Shown: positions 31,909 to 43,029, counted from the stretch's first letter. The stretch is DNA of 64,000 nt from Flavobacterium sp. (GCA_029946065.1 JAQSDU010000019.1:310001-374000), one strand, 5' to 3'. The notes: generated from the letters alone by a model not told the origin. A program made the numbers and translations.

Positions 31909-33930
31909 ATGCATAAACATTTAGCATTGCTTTTATTGGTTTTGTATTCTGTATTTTCATCTGCTCAAGACACTTTACAGACAGTGAAAATTGAAACAAG
32001 AAGTAAAAGTTTAAAAAAATCCTTTACCACAACTGCCAACATCACCACTTTGACCAGCAAAGAATTGCTTAAAGCGGCGTGTTGTAATTTGGCAGAAAGT
32101 TTTGAAACGAATCCGTCAATAGATGTGAATTTTCCCGATGCGCTCACGGGAACCAAGCAAATCAAAATGCTCGGATTAACGAGTCCATACCTAATGATTA
32201 CTGAAGAAAATATCCCTTCAGTACGTGGTGCTTCTCAGGCTTACGGATTGTCATTTACACCAGGCACTTGGGTCGAAAGCATCCAAATCACCAAAGGTGC
32301 GGGTTCTGTTGTCAATGGCTACGAAAGCATTTCCGGGCAAATCAATACTGAATTGATAAAACCGATTAACGACATTCCGTTTTTTCTTAATGTTTATGGT
32401 TCGACAGATTCGAGATTCGAAGTCAACACGCATTTCAACCGGAAAATTTCCGACAAATGGAGTAGCAGTCTTTTCATTCATGGCAATGCAAGAGTGGCCA
32501 AAAACGATATGAATGACGACGGTTTTCTCGATAATCCGTTGGGGAAACAAATCAATGTACTCAATCGCTGGCAATACAACGATGCCGAAAAAGGTTGGGT
32601 GAGTTTCATCAATTTTCGCTACATGAACGACGAAAAGCAAACCGGACAAATTGGTTTTGACAAAGACCGCGATCGTGGAACAACCCACTTTTGGGGTTCA
32701 GAAATCAATACACAAAGACTTGATATTACTACGAAAATTGGGTATGTTTTTCCCGAAATGCCGTTTCAAAGTATTGGTTTTCAAAACGCGTTCAATAGTC
32801 ACGACCAAGATTCGTATTTCGGTTTGAACCAGTATAATATCAGGCAAAGTAGTTATTATTCGAATTTGATTTTTAGTTCGATTATCAATAATACGATGAA
32901 TAAATTTTCAACCGGACTTAATTTTACTTACGACAAATACGATGAATTTGTATTGGTTCCGAATATCGACAGGAATTTTGATCGCATTGATAATTCTGTC
33001 GGTGCTTTTTTTGAATATACCTATGACAATACTGATAATTTTAGCGTTGTTGCCGGCGGAAGATTCGACAAGCATAACCGTCTTGGGGCATTTTTTACGC
33101 CGAGATTACACATTCGCTATAATCCGTGGGAGAAAGGCGTTTTGCGTGCATCTGCCGGAAGAGGCAAACGGGCAGCCAATATTTTTGCCGAAAACCAACA
33201 GCTTTTTGCCTCGTCAAGAGCTTTTGATGTTTTGAATTCAAATGGAAAACGCTACGGACTTGACGCGGAAATTGCGTGGAATTACGGACTGAGTTTCATG
33301 CAAGGTTTTTCTCTTTTTGGAAAAAGTGCCGATATCGGATTTGATTTTTTTCGTACCGACTTCCAAAATCAGGCAGTAGTCGATTTGTACCAAATGCCGC
33401 AGCAGGTAGTGTTTTATAATTTAGACGGGAAATCGTTTGCCAACAGTTTTCAATTGGAATTTAACGTCGAATTGCAAAAGCACCTGAACTTACGTACTGC
33501 CTATAAATATTATGACATTCAGACCGATTTTTTAAGCGGCAGCAGTGAAAGACCTTTGCAGGCAAAACATCGTTTCTTTGGAAATCTGGCTTATGAAACG
33601 CACATCAAGGAAAAAGGAAGGCAATGGAAATTCGACTTTACCTACAACTGGATGGGAAAACAGAAATTACCGTTTACCGGAACAAACCCCGAATCTGAAA
33701 GGCTTCCCGAATTTTCGCCGTCATTTTCGCTAATGAACATGCAGGTGACGCGTACATTTTCGAGTACATTTGAAATGTATTTGGGTGGCGAAAACATCGG
33801 TAATTACAAACAAGAAAAAGCGATTTTAGGCAGCGACAATCCGTTTGGGCCGAATTTTGATGCATCGATTGTGTATGCTCCGGTTTTCGGACAGATGTAT
33901 TATGCGGGAATTCGGTTTAAGATTAAATAA
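31909..33930 (+). CDS. TonB-dependent outer-membrane receptor
   Basis: Receptor of 673 residues with a signal peptide (MHKHLALLLLVLYSVFSSAQ). The N-terminal plug domain covers about residues 40-150 (LLKAACCNLAESFETNPSID, QIKMLGLTSPYLMI, ITKGAGSVVNGYESISGQI) and the rest forms the barrel, ending in QMYYAGIRFKIK with the terminal aromatic strand. There is no carboxypeptidase-like extension. The ACCNLAESFETN sequence with paired cysteines in the plug is also seen in receptors linked to metal genes. Neighbouring HYC_CC_PP and HMA genes make copper or another transition metal the likeliest substrate; energy would come from TonB-ExbBD encoded elsewhere. Confidence 0.93.
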   Translation: MHKHLALLLLVLYSVFSSAQDTLQTVKIETRSKSLKKSFTTTANITTLTSKELLKAACCNLAESFETNPSIDVNFPDALTGTKQIKMLGLTSPYLMITEENIPSVRGASQAYGLSFTPGTWVESIQITKGAGSVVNGYESISGQINTELIKPINDIPFFLNVYGSTDSRFEVNTHFNRKISDKWSSSLFIHGNARVAKNDMNDDGFLDNPLGKQINVLNRWQYNDAEKGWVSFINFRYMNDEKQTGQIGFDKDRDRGTTHFWGSEINTQRLDITTKIGYVFPEMPFQSIGFQNAFNSHDQDSYFGLNQYNIRQSSYYSNLIFSSIINNTMNKFSTGLNFTYDKYDEFVLVPNIDRNFDRIDNSVGAFFEYTYDNTDNFSVVAGGRFDKHNRLGAFFTPRLHIRYNPWEKGVLRASAGRGKRAANIFAENQQLFASSRAFDVLNSNGKRYGLDAEIAWNYGLSFMQGFSLFGKSADIGFDFFRTDFQNQAVVDLYQMPQQVVFYNLDGKSFANSFQLEFNVELQKHLNLRTAYKYYDIQTDFLSGSSERPLQAKHRFFGNLAYETHIKEKGRQWKFDFTYNWMGKQKLPFTGTNPESERLPEFSPSFSLMNMQVTRTFSSTFEMYLGGENIGNYKQEKAILGSDNPFGPNFDASIVYAPVFGQMYYAGIRFKIK

Positions 33931-33974
33931 TATTTCAATTTCAAATAACAAAATTAATTTCAAAAACAATAAAA

Positions 33975-34316
33975 ATGAAAAATATACTTTTAGTAATAAT
34001 GATTGCATTCGTAGGAATTACGGGTAATGCACAAGAGAAGAAAAATAAAAATGCCAAATACAGTATCGAGGTCAATGGCAACTGTGAACAATGCAAAAAG
34101 CGCATCGAAAAGGCGGCTTATTCCGTAGCCGGAGTAAAATCGGCAGTTTGGGACATCGAAAGCCATAATTTGCAACTCATTCTCAATGAAGAAAAAGCAG
34201 CTCCGCTTGACGTAAAGAAAGCTATGGCGAAAGCAGGTCACGATACAGACGAAGTGAAAGCGACTACAGAAGCATACGAAAAGCTGCATTCCTGCTGTAA
34301 ATATGATAGAAAATAA
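33975..34316 (+). CDS. Periplasmic heavy-metal-associated (HMA) domain protein
   Basis: Protein of 113 residues with a signal peptide (MKNILLVIMIAFVGITGNAQ) and a single HMA domain. The metal site is NGNCEQCKKRIE (CXXC, about residue 36-39), followed by KAAYSVAGVKSAVWDIESHN with the usual beta-alpha-beta pattern. Two further cysteines near the C-terminus (HSCCKY) may add a second site. It should carry Cu(I) or a similar ion in the periplasm. It is 44 bp downstream of the TonB-dependent receptor and completes the metal operon. Confidence 0.93.
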   Translation: MKNILLVIMIAFVGITGNAQEKKNKNAKYSIEVNGNCEQCKKRIEKAAYSVAGVKSAVWDIESHNLQLILNEEKAAPLDVKKAMAKAGHDTDEVKATTEAYEKLHSCCKYDRK

Positions 34317-34421
34317 AATCATTTAATAGTGGCTGACCGTTAATTTAAATGCAATAAATTGCGGTTCACCTAAATTATACTTAATTTCACGGACTTAAAT
34401 TTTAGCCTAAAAACCAATAGA

Positions 34422-35123
34422 ATGAACAACTTTGACTGGAAGAATCTTCTCGATCCGCTTTTTTATATCAATTTTGACCTTGACGGTGTAAAAATCGGAT
34501 TGTATATCGTTTTGTTCATTGTATTTGCCGAAACAGGACTTTTCGCGGGTTTCTTTTTACCGGGTGACAGTTTGCTTTTTCTAGCGGGAATTTACAGCAG
34601 TGAACTTGTTCAAAACATCGTTTATATACCATATGATTTTGTAAACCTGATTTTGCTTTCGTCTTTAGTAGCTTTTTCGGGAATATTGGGCAATATGGTT
34701 GGCTATTGGTTTGGTTCAAAAAGCGGACATTACCTTTATACGAGAAAAGATACTTTCTTCTTTAAGAAAAAATACCTCATACAATCAAAAGATTTTTTCC
34801 AAAAACACGGTGGTCGGGCTATCATTTTTGCGCGTTTCCTGCCGATTGTGAGGACATTTGCGCCCATAGTTGCCGGGATTGTAGAAATGGACAAAAAGAA
34901 ATTTATGTATTACAATATATTGAGTTCTTTCATGTGGTCTTTCAGTCTTATTTTTGCCGGACATTATTTGCAACAATTGCTATTAGAAAATTTCGATATT
35001 AATCTGAAGGACCATATCGAATTGATCGTAATAGGGCTTGTTGTTGTGACGCTTTCTCCCGTCATTTTCAAGTTTGCAAAAAGCACAGTGACGCACGAAA
35101 AACACGATGTTTCTGAAGAATAA
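34422..35123 (+). CDS. DedA family membrane protein
   Basis: Inner-membrane protein of 233 residues of the DedA/VTT family, members of which recycle undecaprenyl phosphate or move other lipids. Conserved blocks: FAETGLFAGFFLPGDSLLFL (about 35-54), the central GNMVGYWFGSKSGHYLY, and FFQKHGGRAIIFARFLPIVR with the re-entrant-loop arginine followed by FAPIVAGIVEM. Start at MNNFDWKNLL. It is transcribed alone, converges on the minus-strand MG/plug-like gene, and a bidirectional terminator separates them. Confidence 0.95.
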   Translation: MNNFDWKNLLDPLFYINFDLDGVKIGLYIVLFIVFAETGLFAGFFLPGDSLLFLAGIYSSELVQNIVYIPYDFVNLILLSSLVAFSGILGNMVGYWFGSKSGHYLYTRKDTFFFKKKYLIQSKDFFQKHGGRAIIFARFLPIVRTFAPIVAGIVEMDKKKFMYYNILSSFMWSFSLIFAGHYLQQLLLENFDINLKDHIELIVIGLVVVTLSPVIFKFAKSTVTHEKHDVSEE

Positions 35124-35158
35124 AAAAACCCGAAGTACTCACAGTGCTTCGGGTTTTT
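35124..35158 (+). terminator. Bidirectional terminator
   Basis: Perfect 12-bp stem AAAAACCCGAAG / CTTCGGGTTTTT with an 11-nt loop between the convergent DedA and MG/plug-like genes. Confidence 0.93.
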
Positions 35159-35163
35159 GATAT

Positions 35164-37533
35164 TCAATTGATTTTAAACGTCTTTATCTCAGAAATTAAT
35201 TTTCCATCTATCGTGAAGCCTTCGATAAGAAGTCGTATCTCTTTTTGATTTTTGTGAGGGAAGTAGCATTTAAAGATGCCGCTTTCTTCAGTGATAATAT
35301 ACGGTTCCCAATCAATTACGCCAAAATTTGTAAAACCCTGACCTTTCGTATTATTGTATGTAACATTTTCAAAGGTATTTATTCTAGAGAAGCCCCCATT
35401 GAGTGTGTATGGAAGTGAAGCTAGTTTAGGTGCTACATATACTGGTTTTTTGCGGTAAATTTTGATCATCCCATGAAAGTTATTCATGGAAGCTACAATG
35501 GCTTGTGCGCTTAGATAAATTTCGTCAAGATCGTTCATGACAATATTGTCAAGCATATCGTCACTTCTAACTTGCACATCATCAAGATAGATTATTGGCC
35601 TTGTCCTAGAGCCGTTGATAGTGGTTGAGCCTCCGCGCGAATAAATAGCAACATCACCATTTCTATTGAAAACATCAAAGCCATTGTTGCCAATATAAGT
35701 TAAAAGTGGCATTACATCGGTGTCTTTAACTTTATAACCCCGCAAGTTGCTATTGCCCAATATATTTTGTCGTGTAAGTCCATTTGTGGGTTTTTGCTTA
35801 ACAGCCACCTCATTAAGGTAAATCATCTTTTTTTGGCGCTCCGGGAATGAATAATCCTCAGTCAAATCTGTAGCTGGAATTTCACAAACACATTTTATGG
35901 GCGCAAAAATTTTATTAAACTGCCTTTTACCGTTTGTTATTTTTGCGGTATATTTCAGTTCACTTTCCTCAAAAGTAGGAGGTTTGAGGAGACTTATGCT
36001 CACTTTTGAAGAATCGGCTGCAATGATGTTATTAAAGTGAAAATCATTGTTTTCATCAATTTCTGAAAACACTCTTACATGTGATGCCCAAGAATCTAGC
36101 CTAATGGTAAATTTTGAGCGGTCTTTTAGCGGTTGATTAACACTTCCTTGTATGCTTAGGCCGTTTTCAAATGGATATTCGTTTTTAGGCGGATCAGAAA
36201 GTATATTTTTCCAATTGTATTTGGCTGATTTTTGATTCAGCAATAGCAAATCAAGCTCATATTTCTTAGCTTTTGATGGCGCCACAAAATAGTAGGAAGC
36301 ATTAAGGATAGGTACCGTAAGATACGGATTTATGAAGAAATCAGCAAAAATGTCATTAACATCCAAACGAAGTGAATTTTCAGGTAAAATCGAAATACTG
36401 ATGTTTGCATTTCCATGATTGAGTTTGCCGGAAATGCTAATGGTGCCGTCATGTTTATCTATAAAACTTACATCACTTTCTAATATGGAATCAGGAAATT
36501 TGGCAATCAGTCGCTCGGCCAGTTGCCGGTAGTCGGCATCGATAATCCGGATAATGTTGATGCCGTCATAAAGATATTCGTTAGATAATACAAATTGTTG
36601 TTCTTTATTCCCGTTTTTAAAATCGGCATTAACAATGCTTAGTTTTTCATCTTGTTGGATGATTATGTATAGTTGCTTTTCGGTCAGTTGCGTTACAAAA
36701 GAGCTATTTGTGCGGAGTTTTACAACAAATTTTCCAGCAATGGCATAGTTGTTAACTTCTAGTGCAATGCCGTTGCTTACTGCTGCAGGCAAAATAGTTT
36801 CTATTTTTTTATTGTTGATTGTCAAAACTGCTTTATAGGTTTCGTCTGTTGGCAGGATTTCAAATCTTCCGAATCCGAATTTATTGGTAAATATTTTCTG
36901 AATTACTTCTCCTTTTGCGTTTAAAATTTCACCTTCGGCCATAGGGATTTCGTTTCCAGCGCAACCTTTAAGTTGTATGCCGACCACATTATTAGTTCCT
37001 TTGATAAGATTTCCTCCTTCAGGTTGAAATTCGACAACAACATTGCTATAATCAGGTTTTGTGAATTGCACGGATCGAGGCTCGGTATTATCAATAACTC
37101 GTATTTTATAAGTAGCCGATTCATCTTCGATAAAGTTATTCATCCAATAGGTATAGACCCGGATATAATAATTTCCAGAAACCATTTTGTCAAGTTTAAA
37201 GCTTCCTGAAAAAGAACCGGTATTGGCATAAAGCAATTGTTCTTTCAGCTTATTGCCATTTTCGTCATATAGTGTTGCAAAAACATTGGTTGTTGTATAA
37301 AACGGAAGATTGTTTTTTCTGTCGAAAACATAACCCTTGAACCATATTTGTTCGTCGTTAAGGAAAATGGTTTTGTCGAAATGAAGGTGAATGTTCTCGC
37401 GATTGAGAGCGAAATAATTATCTGCAGCAGTGATGATTTTTTCTTTTATAGGATCAGTTTCCTGTGCTTTTAATGCAGCAGTAAATACAAATAATGCAGC
37501 AATTAATAAACTATGGCTTGTAAATTTTCTCAT
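35164..37533 (-). CDS. Large secreted protein with MG-like and TonB-plug-like domains
   Basis: Protein of 789 residues with a signal peptide (MRKFTSHSLLIAALFVFTAALKAQ); this start at 37533 is preferred to the open frame from 37662. The region after the signal, IHLHFDKTIFLNDEQIWFKG (about 45-64) and GNYYIRVYTYWMNN, resembles macroglobulin (MG2-type) beta domains. Several further beta domains follow. Near the C-terminus (about 640-720) RPIIYLDDVQVRSDDMLDNI and MIKIYRKKP match the plug domain of TonB-dependent receptors, but no barrel follows. Related proteins are usually annotated as plug- or carboxypeptidase-regulatory-like; function is unknown. It has no T9SS sorting domain. Confidence 0.75.
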   Translation of the reverse strand: MRKFTSHSLLIAALFVFTAALKAQETDPIKEKIITAADNYFALNRENIHLHFDKTIFLNDEQIWFKGYVFDRKNNLPFYTTTNVFATLYDENGNKLKEQLLYANTGSFSGSFKLDKMVSGNYYIRVYTYWMNNFIEDESATYKIRVIDNTEPRSVQFTKPDYSNVVVEFQPEGGNLIKGTNNVVGIQLKGCAGNEIPMAEGEILNAKGEVIQKIFTNKFGFGRFEILPTDETYKAVLTINNKKIETILPAAVSNGIALEVNNYAIAGKFVVKLRTNSSFVTQLTEKQLYIIIQQDEKLSIVNADFKNGNKEQQFVLSNEYLYDGINIIRIIDADYRQLAERLIAKFPDSILESDVSFIDKHDGTISISGKLNHGNANISISILPENSLRLDVNDIFADFFINPYLTVPILNASYYFVAPSKAKKYELDLLLLNQKSAKYNWKNILSDPPKNEYPFENGLSIQGSVNQPLKDRSKFTIRLDSWASHVRVFSEIDENNDFHFNNIIAADSSKVSISLLKPPTFEESELKYTAKITNGKRQFNKIFAPIKCVCEIPATDLTEDYSFPERQKKMIYLNEVAVKQKPTNGLTRQNILGNSNLRGYKVKDTDVMPLLTYIGNNGFDVFNRNGDVAIYSRGGSTTINGSRTRPIIYLDDVQVRSDDMLDNIVMNDLDEIYLSAQAIVASMNNFHGMIKIYRKKPVYVAPKLASLPYTLNGGFSRINTFENVTYNNTKGQGFTNFGVIDWEPYIITEESGIFKCYFPHKNQKEIRLLIEGFTIDGKLISEIKTFKIN

Positions 37534-37602
37534 GGATAAAGATTTTCTGGATGGAATATATTTTGTTTTTTGTGATATAAAAATAGAAAATAAAAGACTG
37601 CA

Positions 37603-37635
37603 ATAAAAAAAAGAGGACGTTTTTTGAACGTCCTC
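37603..37635 (-). terminator. groL: Terminator of groEL
   Basis: On the minus strand a perfect 9-bp stem GAGGACGTT / AACGTCCTC with a short A-rich loop and an eight-T tail, about 100 bp after the groEL stop. Confidence 0.9.
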
Positions 37636-37736
37636 CTTAAATTTATTTATTATCGGATTCAAATTTTAATTCCCAAATTCCATACGTACTTCGTTTTAAA
37701 ATTTGGAAGCTTGATATTATTTGAGATTCTCATAAT

Positions 37737-39392
<1,656 letters not shown>

Positions 39393-39421
39393 TTAAAGTT
39401 TCAGATTGTTGTTGTTTGAAA

Positions 39422-39697
39422 TTATATGATTGCAAGGATATCATCCTCACGCATAATCAGGTAATCCTTTCCTTCTAATTTAAGTTCTGTTCCGGCGTAT
39501 TTTCCGTATAATACAGTATCTCCTGGTTGTACCGTCATATCGTGGTCTTTGGTGCCTTTTCCGACAGCAACGACAGTGCCTTTCTGTGGTTTTTCTTTAG
39601 CGGTGTCAGGAATGAAAATTCCAGAAGCTGTTTGCGTTTCAGCGGCTACAGGCGCAATAAGAACGCGGTCTGAAAGCGGTGTAATGTTTAAAGCCAT
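39422..39697 (-). CDS. groS: Co-chaperonin GroES
   Basis: 10-kDa co-chaperonin of 91 residues that caps GroEL. Sequence begins [17 protein letters not shown], has the mobile loop [17 protein letters not shown] and ends [15 protein letters not shown], typical of the family. First gene of the groES-groEL operon on the minus strand; 56 bp separate the two. No exact TANNTTTG was found in the 150 bp upstream, so the promoter could be alternative (heat-shock) or not recognised. Confidence 0.99.
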   Translation of the reverse strand: MALNITPLSDRVLIAPVAAETQTASGIFIPDTAKEKPQKGTVVAVGKGTKDHDMTVQPGDTVLYGKYAGTELKLEGKDYLIMREDDILAII

Positions 39698-39799
39698 AAT
39701 TTATTATTTTTTCTGTTATGATTAAATTCGATGTTTTCCTTTAGTCAGAAATTGTGCCATGCCTTAAAACCTGACATATTTTCAGAATTAAAATTAAAA

Positions 39800-39829
39800 A
39801 AAAATGCCAACTGTTAAGCTGGCATTTTT
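39800..39829 (-). terminator. secG: Terminator of the regulator-lptE-TPR-secG run
   Basis: Perfect 10-bp stem AAAAATGCCA / TGGCATTTTT with a 10-nt loop, 19 bp after the secG stop. Confidence 0.9.
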
Positions 39830-39847
39830 ATATATGATGCAATGAAA

Positions 39848-40228
39848 TTACTTCTTTGCAGGTGTTTTCACCGGTGTAACCTCTACTGGGGTTCCTTGTG
39901 TTGTTGTTGCCGTTGGTGCCGGAGTTGCAGCGGCTGGTTTGTCAGCAGGTGCTTCTGTTTTTGCAGGCGTTTGCGTTTGTTCTTCTTCGGCAGGAGCTAC
40001 TCCTGTTGAAGGAAAACTAAGACTTGAAAACAAAATCAAAACGATCAAGAAAATTCCAAGCGCCCAAGTACTTTTGTCAAGGAAATCAGTTGTTTTCTGA
40101 ACACCACCCATTTGTGTTGAACCGCCCAATGAAGACGAAAGACCGCCTCCTTTAGGGTTTTGTACCATGATCACGACGATTAAAAGGAAACAAACGATGG
40201 CAATCAGCACTAAAAAAATTGTAAACAT
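39848..40228 (-). CDS. secG: Preprotein translocase subunit SecG
   Basis: Small subunit of the SecYEG channel, 126 residues. The core has two transmembrane helices, FTIFLVLIAIVCFLLIVVIM (about 2-21) and STWALGIFLIVLILFSSLSF (about 53-72), joined by the conserved cytoplasmic NPKGGGLSSSLGG loop. A proline/alanine/threonine-rich tail of about 50 residues follows, as is common in Bacteroidota. The start at 40228 (MFTIFL) is chosen because upstream residues do not resemble SecG. It follows the TPR gene by 10 bp. Confidence 0.95.
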   Translation of the reverse strand: MFTIFLVLIAIVCFLLIVVIMVQNPKGGGLSSSLGGSTQMGGVQKTTDFLDKSTWALGIFLIVLILFSSLSFPSTGVAPAEEEQTQTPAKTEAPADKPAAATPAPTATTTQGTPVEVTPVKTPAKK

Positions 40229-40238
40229 ACTTCTATAA

Positions 40239-41105
40239 TTAATTGTTATTTTGTTGTAATAGCTTAATATCCGAAATTCGGTCTGCAAATAAACTACTTT
40301 TTTCCGGATATTTCAAAATTAATATTTCATAAGCCTGAATTGCTTTGTGATATTTTTTCTGTTCGAGATAAACTTTGGCCAACGTTTCGGTCATCAGGTA
40401 GCTTGTATCCTCCGAATTCCTTGTTGTTAAGGGTGAAGGCATAGCATCTTTTATTGATGGGATTTTCGGATTGGCTTCAATAAATCTATCAATCAAATCA
40501 ATTTTTTTCTGTTTTTCAGCATCGGTTTTGATGATTGCTGACGGTGAATCAGTACGCTCAATTGGCTTAAAACTTGCCAGTTGCAGCCATTCCTGGAAAG
40601 AATGTGTCTCTTGTTTTGAAAATTCTAACGGTTTTCCTATCTCTAGTTTGGCTTCGATCGCTGCTGTTGTAACCGGAATATTCTGATTTTCAAATTCCGG
40701 CGTAGCTTCTTTTATCGAAGTAAGTATTGATTGTTCTAATGAATTGATTTTGGCTTCGCCCTGCATTGGTTCCGCTTTTTTTGCAATAGCGACGATCTCG
40801 CTTTCATTGACCAAAATGGCGTTAATACGCGCTTCTTTTTCTTCTAAAAAAGCATGTTGCAGGCCAGTAAATTGTCCTGCCGTAATAAAATCAAATAAAA
40901 CACTTCTGTCTGTCGTATGCGCCGCAGTGACTTTTAGCGCCTGATTGTATTTAAAACTATCCTCATTATACAAACCTTTTAGGTGCAATGCCCTGGCGCT
41001 CTGGAAAAACGGAAATTCAGTCACGATTTTATCCAAAGCTAACGTATGCCTTTCCTGAATGGCACCCGGTTTGTTTATTATATTGGTATAGTCTGTTAAG
41101 TTCAT
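40239..41105 (-). CDS. Tetratricopeptide-repeat protein
   Basis: Protein of 288 residues without signal peptide or membrane helix. A TPR motif is clear at the C-terminus (LAKVYLEQKKYHKAIQAYEI then LILKYPEKSSLFADRI), and the N-terminal region (about 5-90) is helical with FPFFQSARALHLKGLYNEDS, an arrangement that recurs in Bacteroidota proteins upstream of secG. The middle is acidic and probably disordered. Role unknown; the gene is in a run with lptE upstream (89 bp) and secG downstream (10 bp), suggesting a link to envelope biogenesis. Confidence 0.85.
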   Translation of the reverse strand: MNLTDYTNIINKPGAIQERHTLALDKIVTEFPFFQSARALHLKGLYNEDSFKYNQALKVTAAHTTDRSVLFDFITAGQFTGLQHAFLEEKEARINAILVNESEIVAIAKKAEPMQGEAKINSLEQSILTSIKEATPEFENQNIPVTTAAIEAKLEIGKPLEFSKQETHSFQEWLQLASFKPIERTDSPSAIIKTDAEKQKKIDLIDRFIEANPKIPSIKDAMPSPLTTRNSEDTSYLMTETLAKVYLEQKKYHKAIQAYEILILKYPEKSSLFADRISDIKLLQQNNN

Positions 41106-41194
41106 TTTGTCTGTTCTGTTATTTGGTGATCGGGTAATTTGGTTGTTGCATCACAAATAACCTAATCCATATCTTCCCCTTTGGGGCCGGCGGG

Positions 41195-41704
41195 CTACCA
41201 TTTTGCCAATGAGGCGCTAAAAATATCCTGTGTAATTCTTTCAAAAATAGCATCCAGCGCCGTTGTCAGTTGTGAGCCAACAAGCTGTTCCTGTCCTTCA
41301 TAATCATAGAAAAAAGTAAACGGCTTCTCAAAATCGTCGTCTTCCTTATATTTATTGGTATATCGAACGTTTATGGTTACTGTCAGACGGTTTTGCGCAG
41401 CCTTTTGGTCGGCCGTCGCAGTCATCGGTGAAATCCTGAAATTCGTGATTTCGCCTTCATAAACCAAATCGCCACCCGAATTCGTAAGGCTTAAATTGGT
41501 TTGGTTTTGAATTAATTCCTGTAGTCTGTTGGTAAATGTACGTTCGATGCCGGGCTGAATCAAATCGGCATTGTTCTGAAAATAATTGACCTGAAACGTT
41601 TTGATTTTCGGGTCAAGTGGCGTCGATCCAGTAAAATTGTAGGCGCCGCAACCGTTCAGGGTTAAAAATCCCGCAAGCGTAGCTATGTAAAGTAAATTTT
41701 TCAT
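41195..41704 (-). CDS. lptE: LPS-assembly lipoprotein LptE
   Basis: Outer-membrane lipoprotein of 169 residues that plugs the LptD barrel and helps place lipopolysaccharide on the cell surface. The signal MKNLLYIATLAGFLTLNGC ends in a lipobox (LNGC) and is followed by GAYNFTG, the usual start of Bacteroidota LptE. The mature part has strand-helix alternation with FTNRLQELIQNQTNLSL and a C-terminal helix ALDAIFERITQDIFSASLAKW. The start at 41704 gives the proper signal; upstream Met codons would add hydrophilic residues. It sits between the sigma-54 activator and the TPR gene. Confidence 0.9.
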   Translation of the reverse strand: MKNLLYIATLAGFLTLNGCGAYNFTGSTPLDPKIKTFQVNYFQNNADLIQPGIERTFTNRLQELIQNQTNLSLTNSGGDLVYEGEITNFRISPMTATADQKAAQNRLTVTINVRYTNKYKEDDDFEKPFTFFYDYEGQEQLVGSQLTTALDAIFERITQDIFSASLAKW

Positions 41705-41755
41705 CTTATTGTAAAGTGTAAATATATTCATTTTCAAATATTTGTTCCGAATAAT

Positions 41756-43021
41756 TTACAAGTCAAATTGTTTTATTTTGCGGTACAGCGTCCTTTCGGA
41801 AATACCCAACTCATCGGCGGCAGCTTTGCGTTTGCCTTTGTTTTTTTCGAGTGATTTCTTGATCATTTCGATTTCTTTTTGCTCCAGTTTCAAGGTTTCT
41901 TCTTCCTCGATGGTTTCGGCAAAAAGATAATCGTCTTCGTCCTGATTATCAAATTGTTCATTTGAAACAGTGGCTTTTTGCGAAGGGATTACCGATAATT
42001 CTCTCGAATCTTCAAAATCAATATCGTTTTCATTGTGTGAGCCGTATATTTTTTGAATCAGGTTGGGATTGGTTTCCTGCACTTTTGCTGCACCGTTTTT
42101 CATGAGTTCGAGCGTTAGTTTTTTCAGGTCGTTCAAATCGCTTTTCATGTCAAAAAGCACTTTATATAAAATTTCTCTTTCGGTACTGAAATCGCTGTCG
42201 GATTTTTTGTCTTTAATGACCGATGGTAAATTACTGCCTTCAGAAGGTAGATAAGATTGTAAAGTAATCGCGGAAATGTCGCGGTTCGTTTCGAGAACTG
42301 AAATCTGCTCTGCAACGTTGCGCAATTGGCGAATATTGCCGCTCCATCGAAATTTCAATAAGATTTGCACCGCATTATCATCAAGTTTTATAGGCGGCAT
42401 TTTGTATTTATGAGCGAAATCTGAGGCGAATTTCCGGAATAACAAATGGATATCATCTTTTCTATCACGTAACGGCGGCAGGTTGATGTCAACGGTGCTC
42501 AATCGGTAATACAAATCTTCTCGGAATTTCCCTTTTTCAATAGCATCAAACATGTTGACATTGGTCGCAGCAACGATTCTTACATCGGTTTTTTGTACTT
42601 GTGAAGAGCCGACTTTTATAAACTCGCCATTTTCCAATACGCGCAACAAACGCACTTGTGTCGTTAATGGCAGTTCGCCGACTTCATCCAGGAATATTGT
42701 TCCGCCGCTTGCGACTTCAAAATAGCCTTCACGCGTTCCTGTAGCGCCTGTAAAAGCGCCTTTCTCATGCCCGAATAGTTCACTGTCAATTGTGCCTTCT
42801 GGAATGGCACCGCAGTTAACAGCGATGTATTTTCCGTGTTTTCTGTGCGAAAGCGAGTGGATAATTTTTGGGACGCTTTCCTTCCCGACGCCGCTTTCCC
42901 CAACCACCAAAACAGAAATATCTGTTGGGGCTACCTGGATCGCTTTTTCTATGGCACGGTTGAGTTTTGGGTCGTTTCCGATGATTTCGAACCTTTGTTT
43001 TATGGCTTGTACTGATTCCAT
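41756..43021 (-). CDS. Sigma-54-dependent transcriptional activator
   Basis: Protein of 421 residues that should remodel sigma-54 polymerase by ATP hydrolysis. Order: short N-terminus without a receiver domain, AAA+ core with Walker A GESGVGKES (about 42), the sigma-54-contacting GAFTGA loop (in GHEKGAFTGATGTREG, about 82), Walker B GGTIFLDEVGEL, RIVAATN and the arginine-finger FREDLYYRLS, then an acidic linker and a C-terminal Fis-type helix-turn-helix (AADELGISERTLYRKIKQF). Start at 43021 (MESVQAIKQRF). Upstream is a copy of the CACGAATTTCACG repeat. It leads a minus-strand run with lptE, TPR and secG. What signal it senses is not evident, as it lacks a sensor domain. Confidence 0.95.
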   Translation of the reverse strand: MESVQAIKQRFEIIGNDPKLNRAIEKAIQVAPTDISVLVVGESGVGKESVPKIIHSLSHRKHGKYIAVNCGAIPEGTIDSELFGHEKGAFTGATGTREGYFEVASGGTIFLDEVGELPLTTQVRLLRVLENGEFIKVGSSQVQKTDVRIVAATNVNMFDAIEKGKFREDLYYRLSTVDINLPPLRDRKDDIHLLFRKFASDFAHKYKMPPIKLDDNAVQILLKFRWSGNIRQLRNVAEQISVLETNRDISAITLQSYLPSEGSNLPSVIKDKKSDSDFSTEREILYKVLFDMKSDLNDLKKLTLELMKNGAAKVQETNPNLIQKIYGSHNENDIDFEDSRELSVIPSQKATVSNEQFDNQDEDDYLFAETIEEEETLKLEQKEIEMIKKSLEKNKGKRKAAADELGISERTLYRKIKQFDL

Positions 43022-43029
43022 TTTTTTTC

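Noticed and set aside
39698..39850. CIRCE element controlling groESL
   Set aside because: No 9-bp inverted repeat with a 9-bp spacer was found; only the secG terminator hairpin is present.
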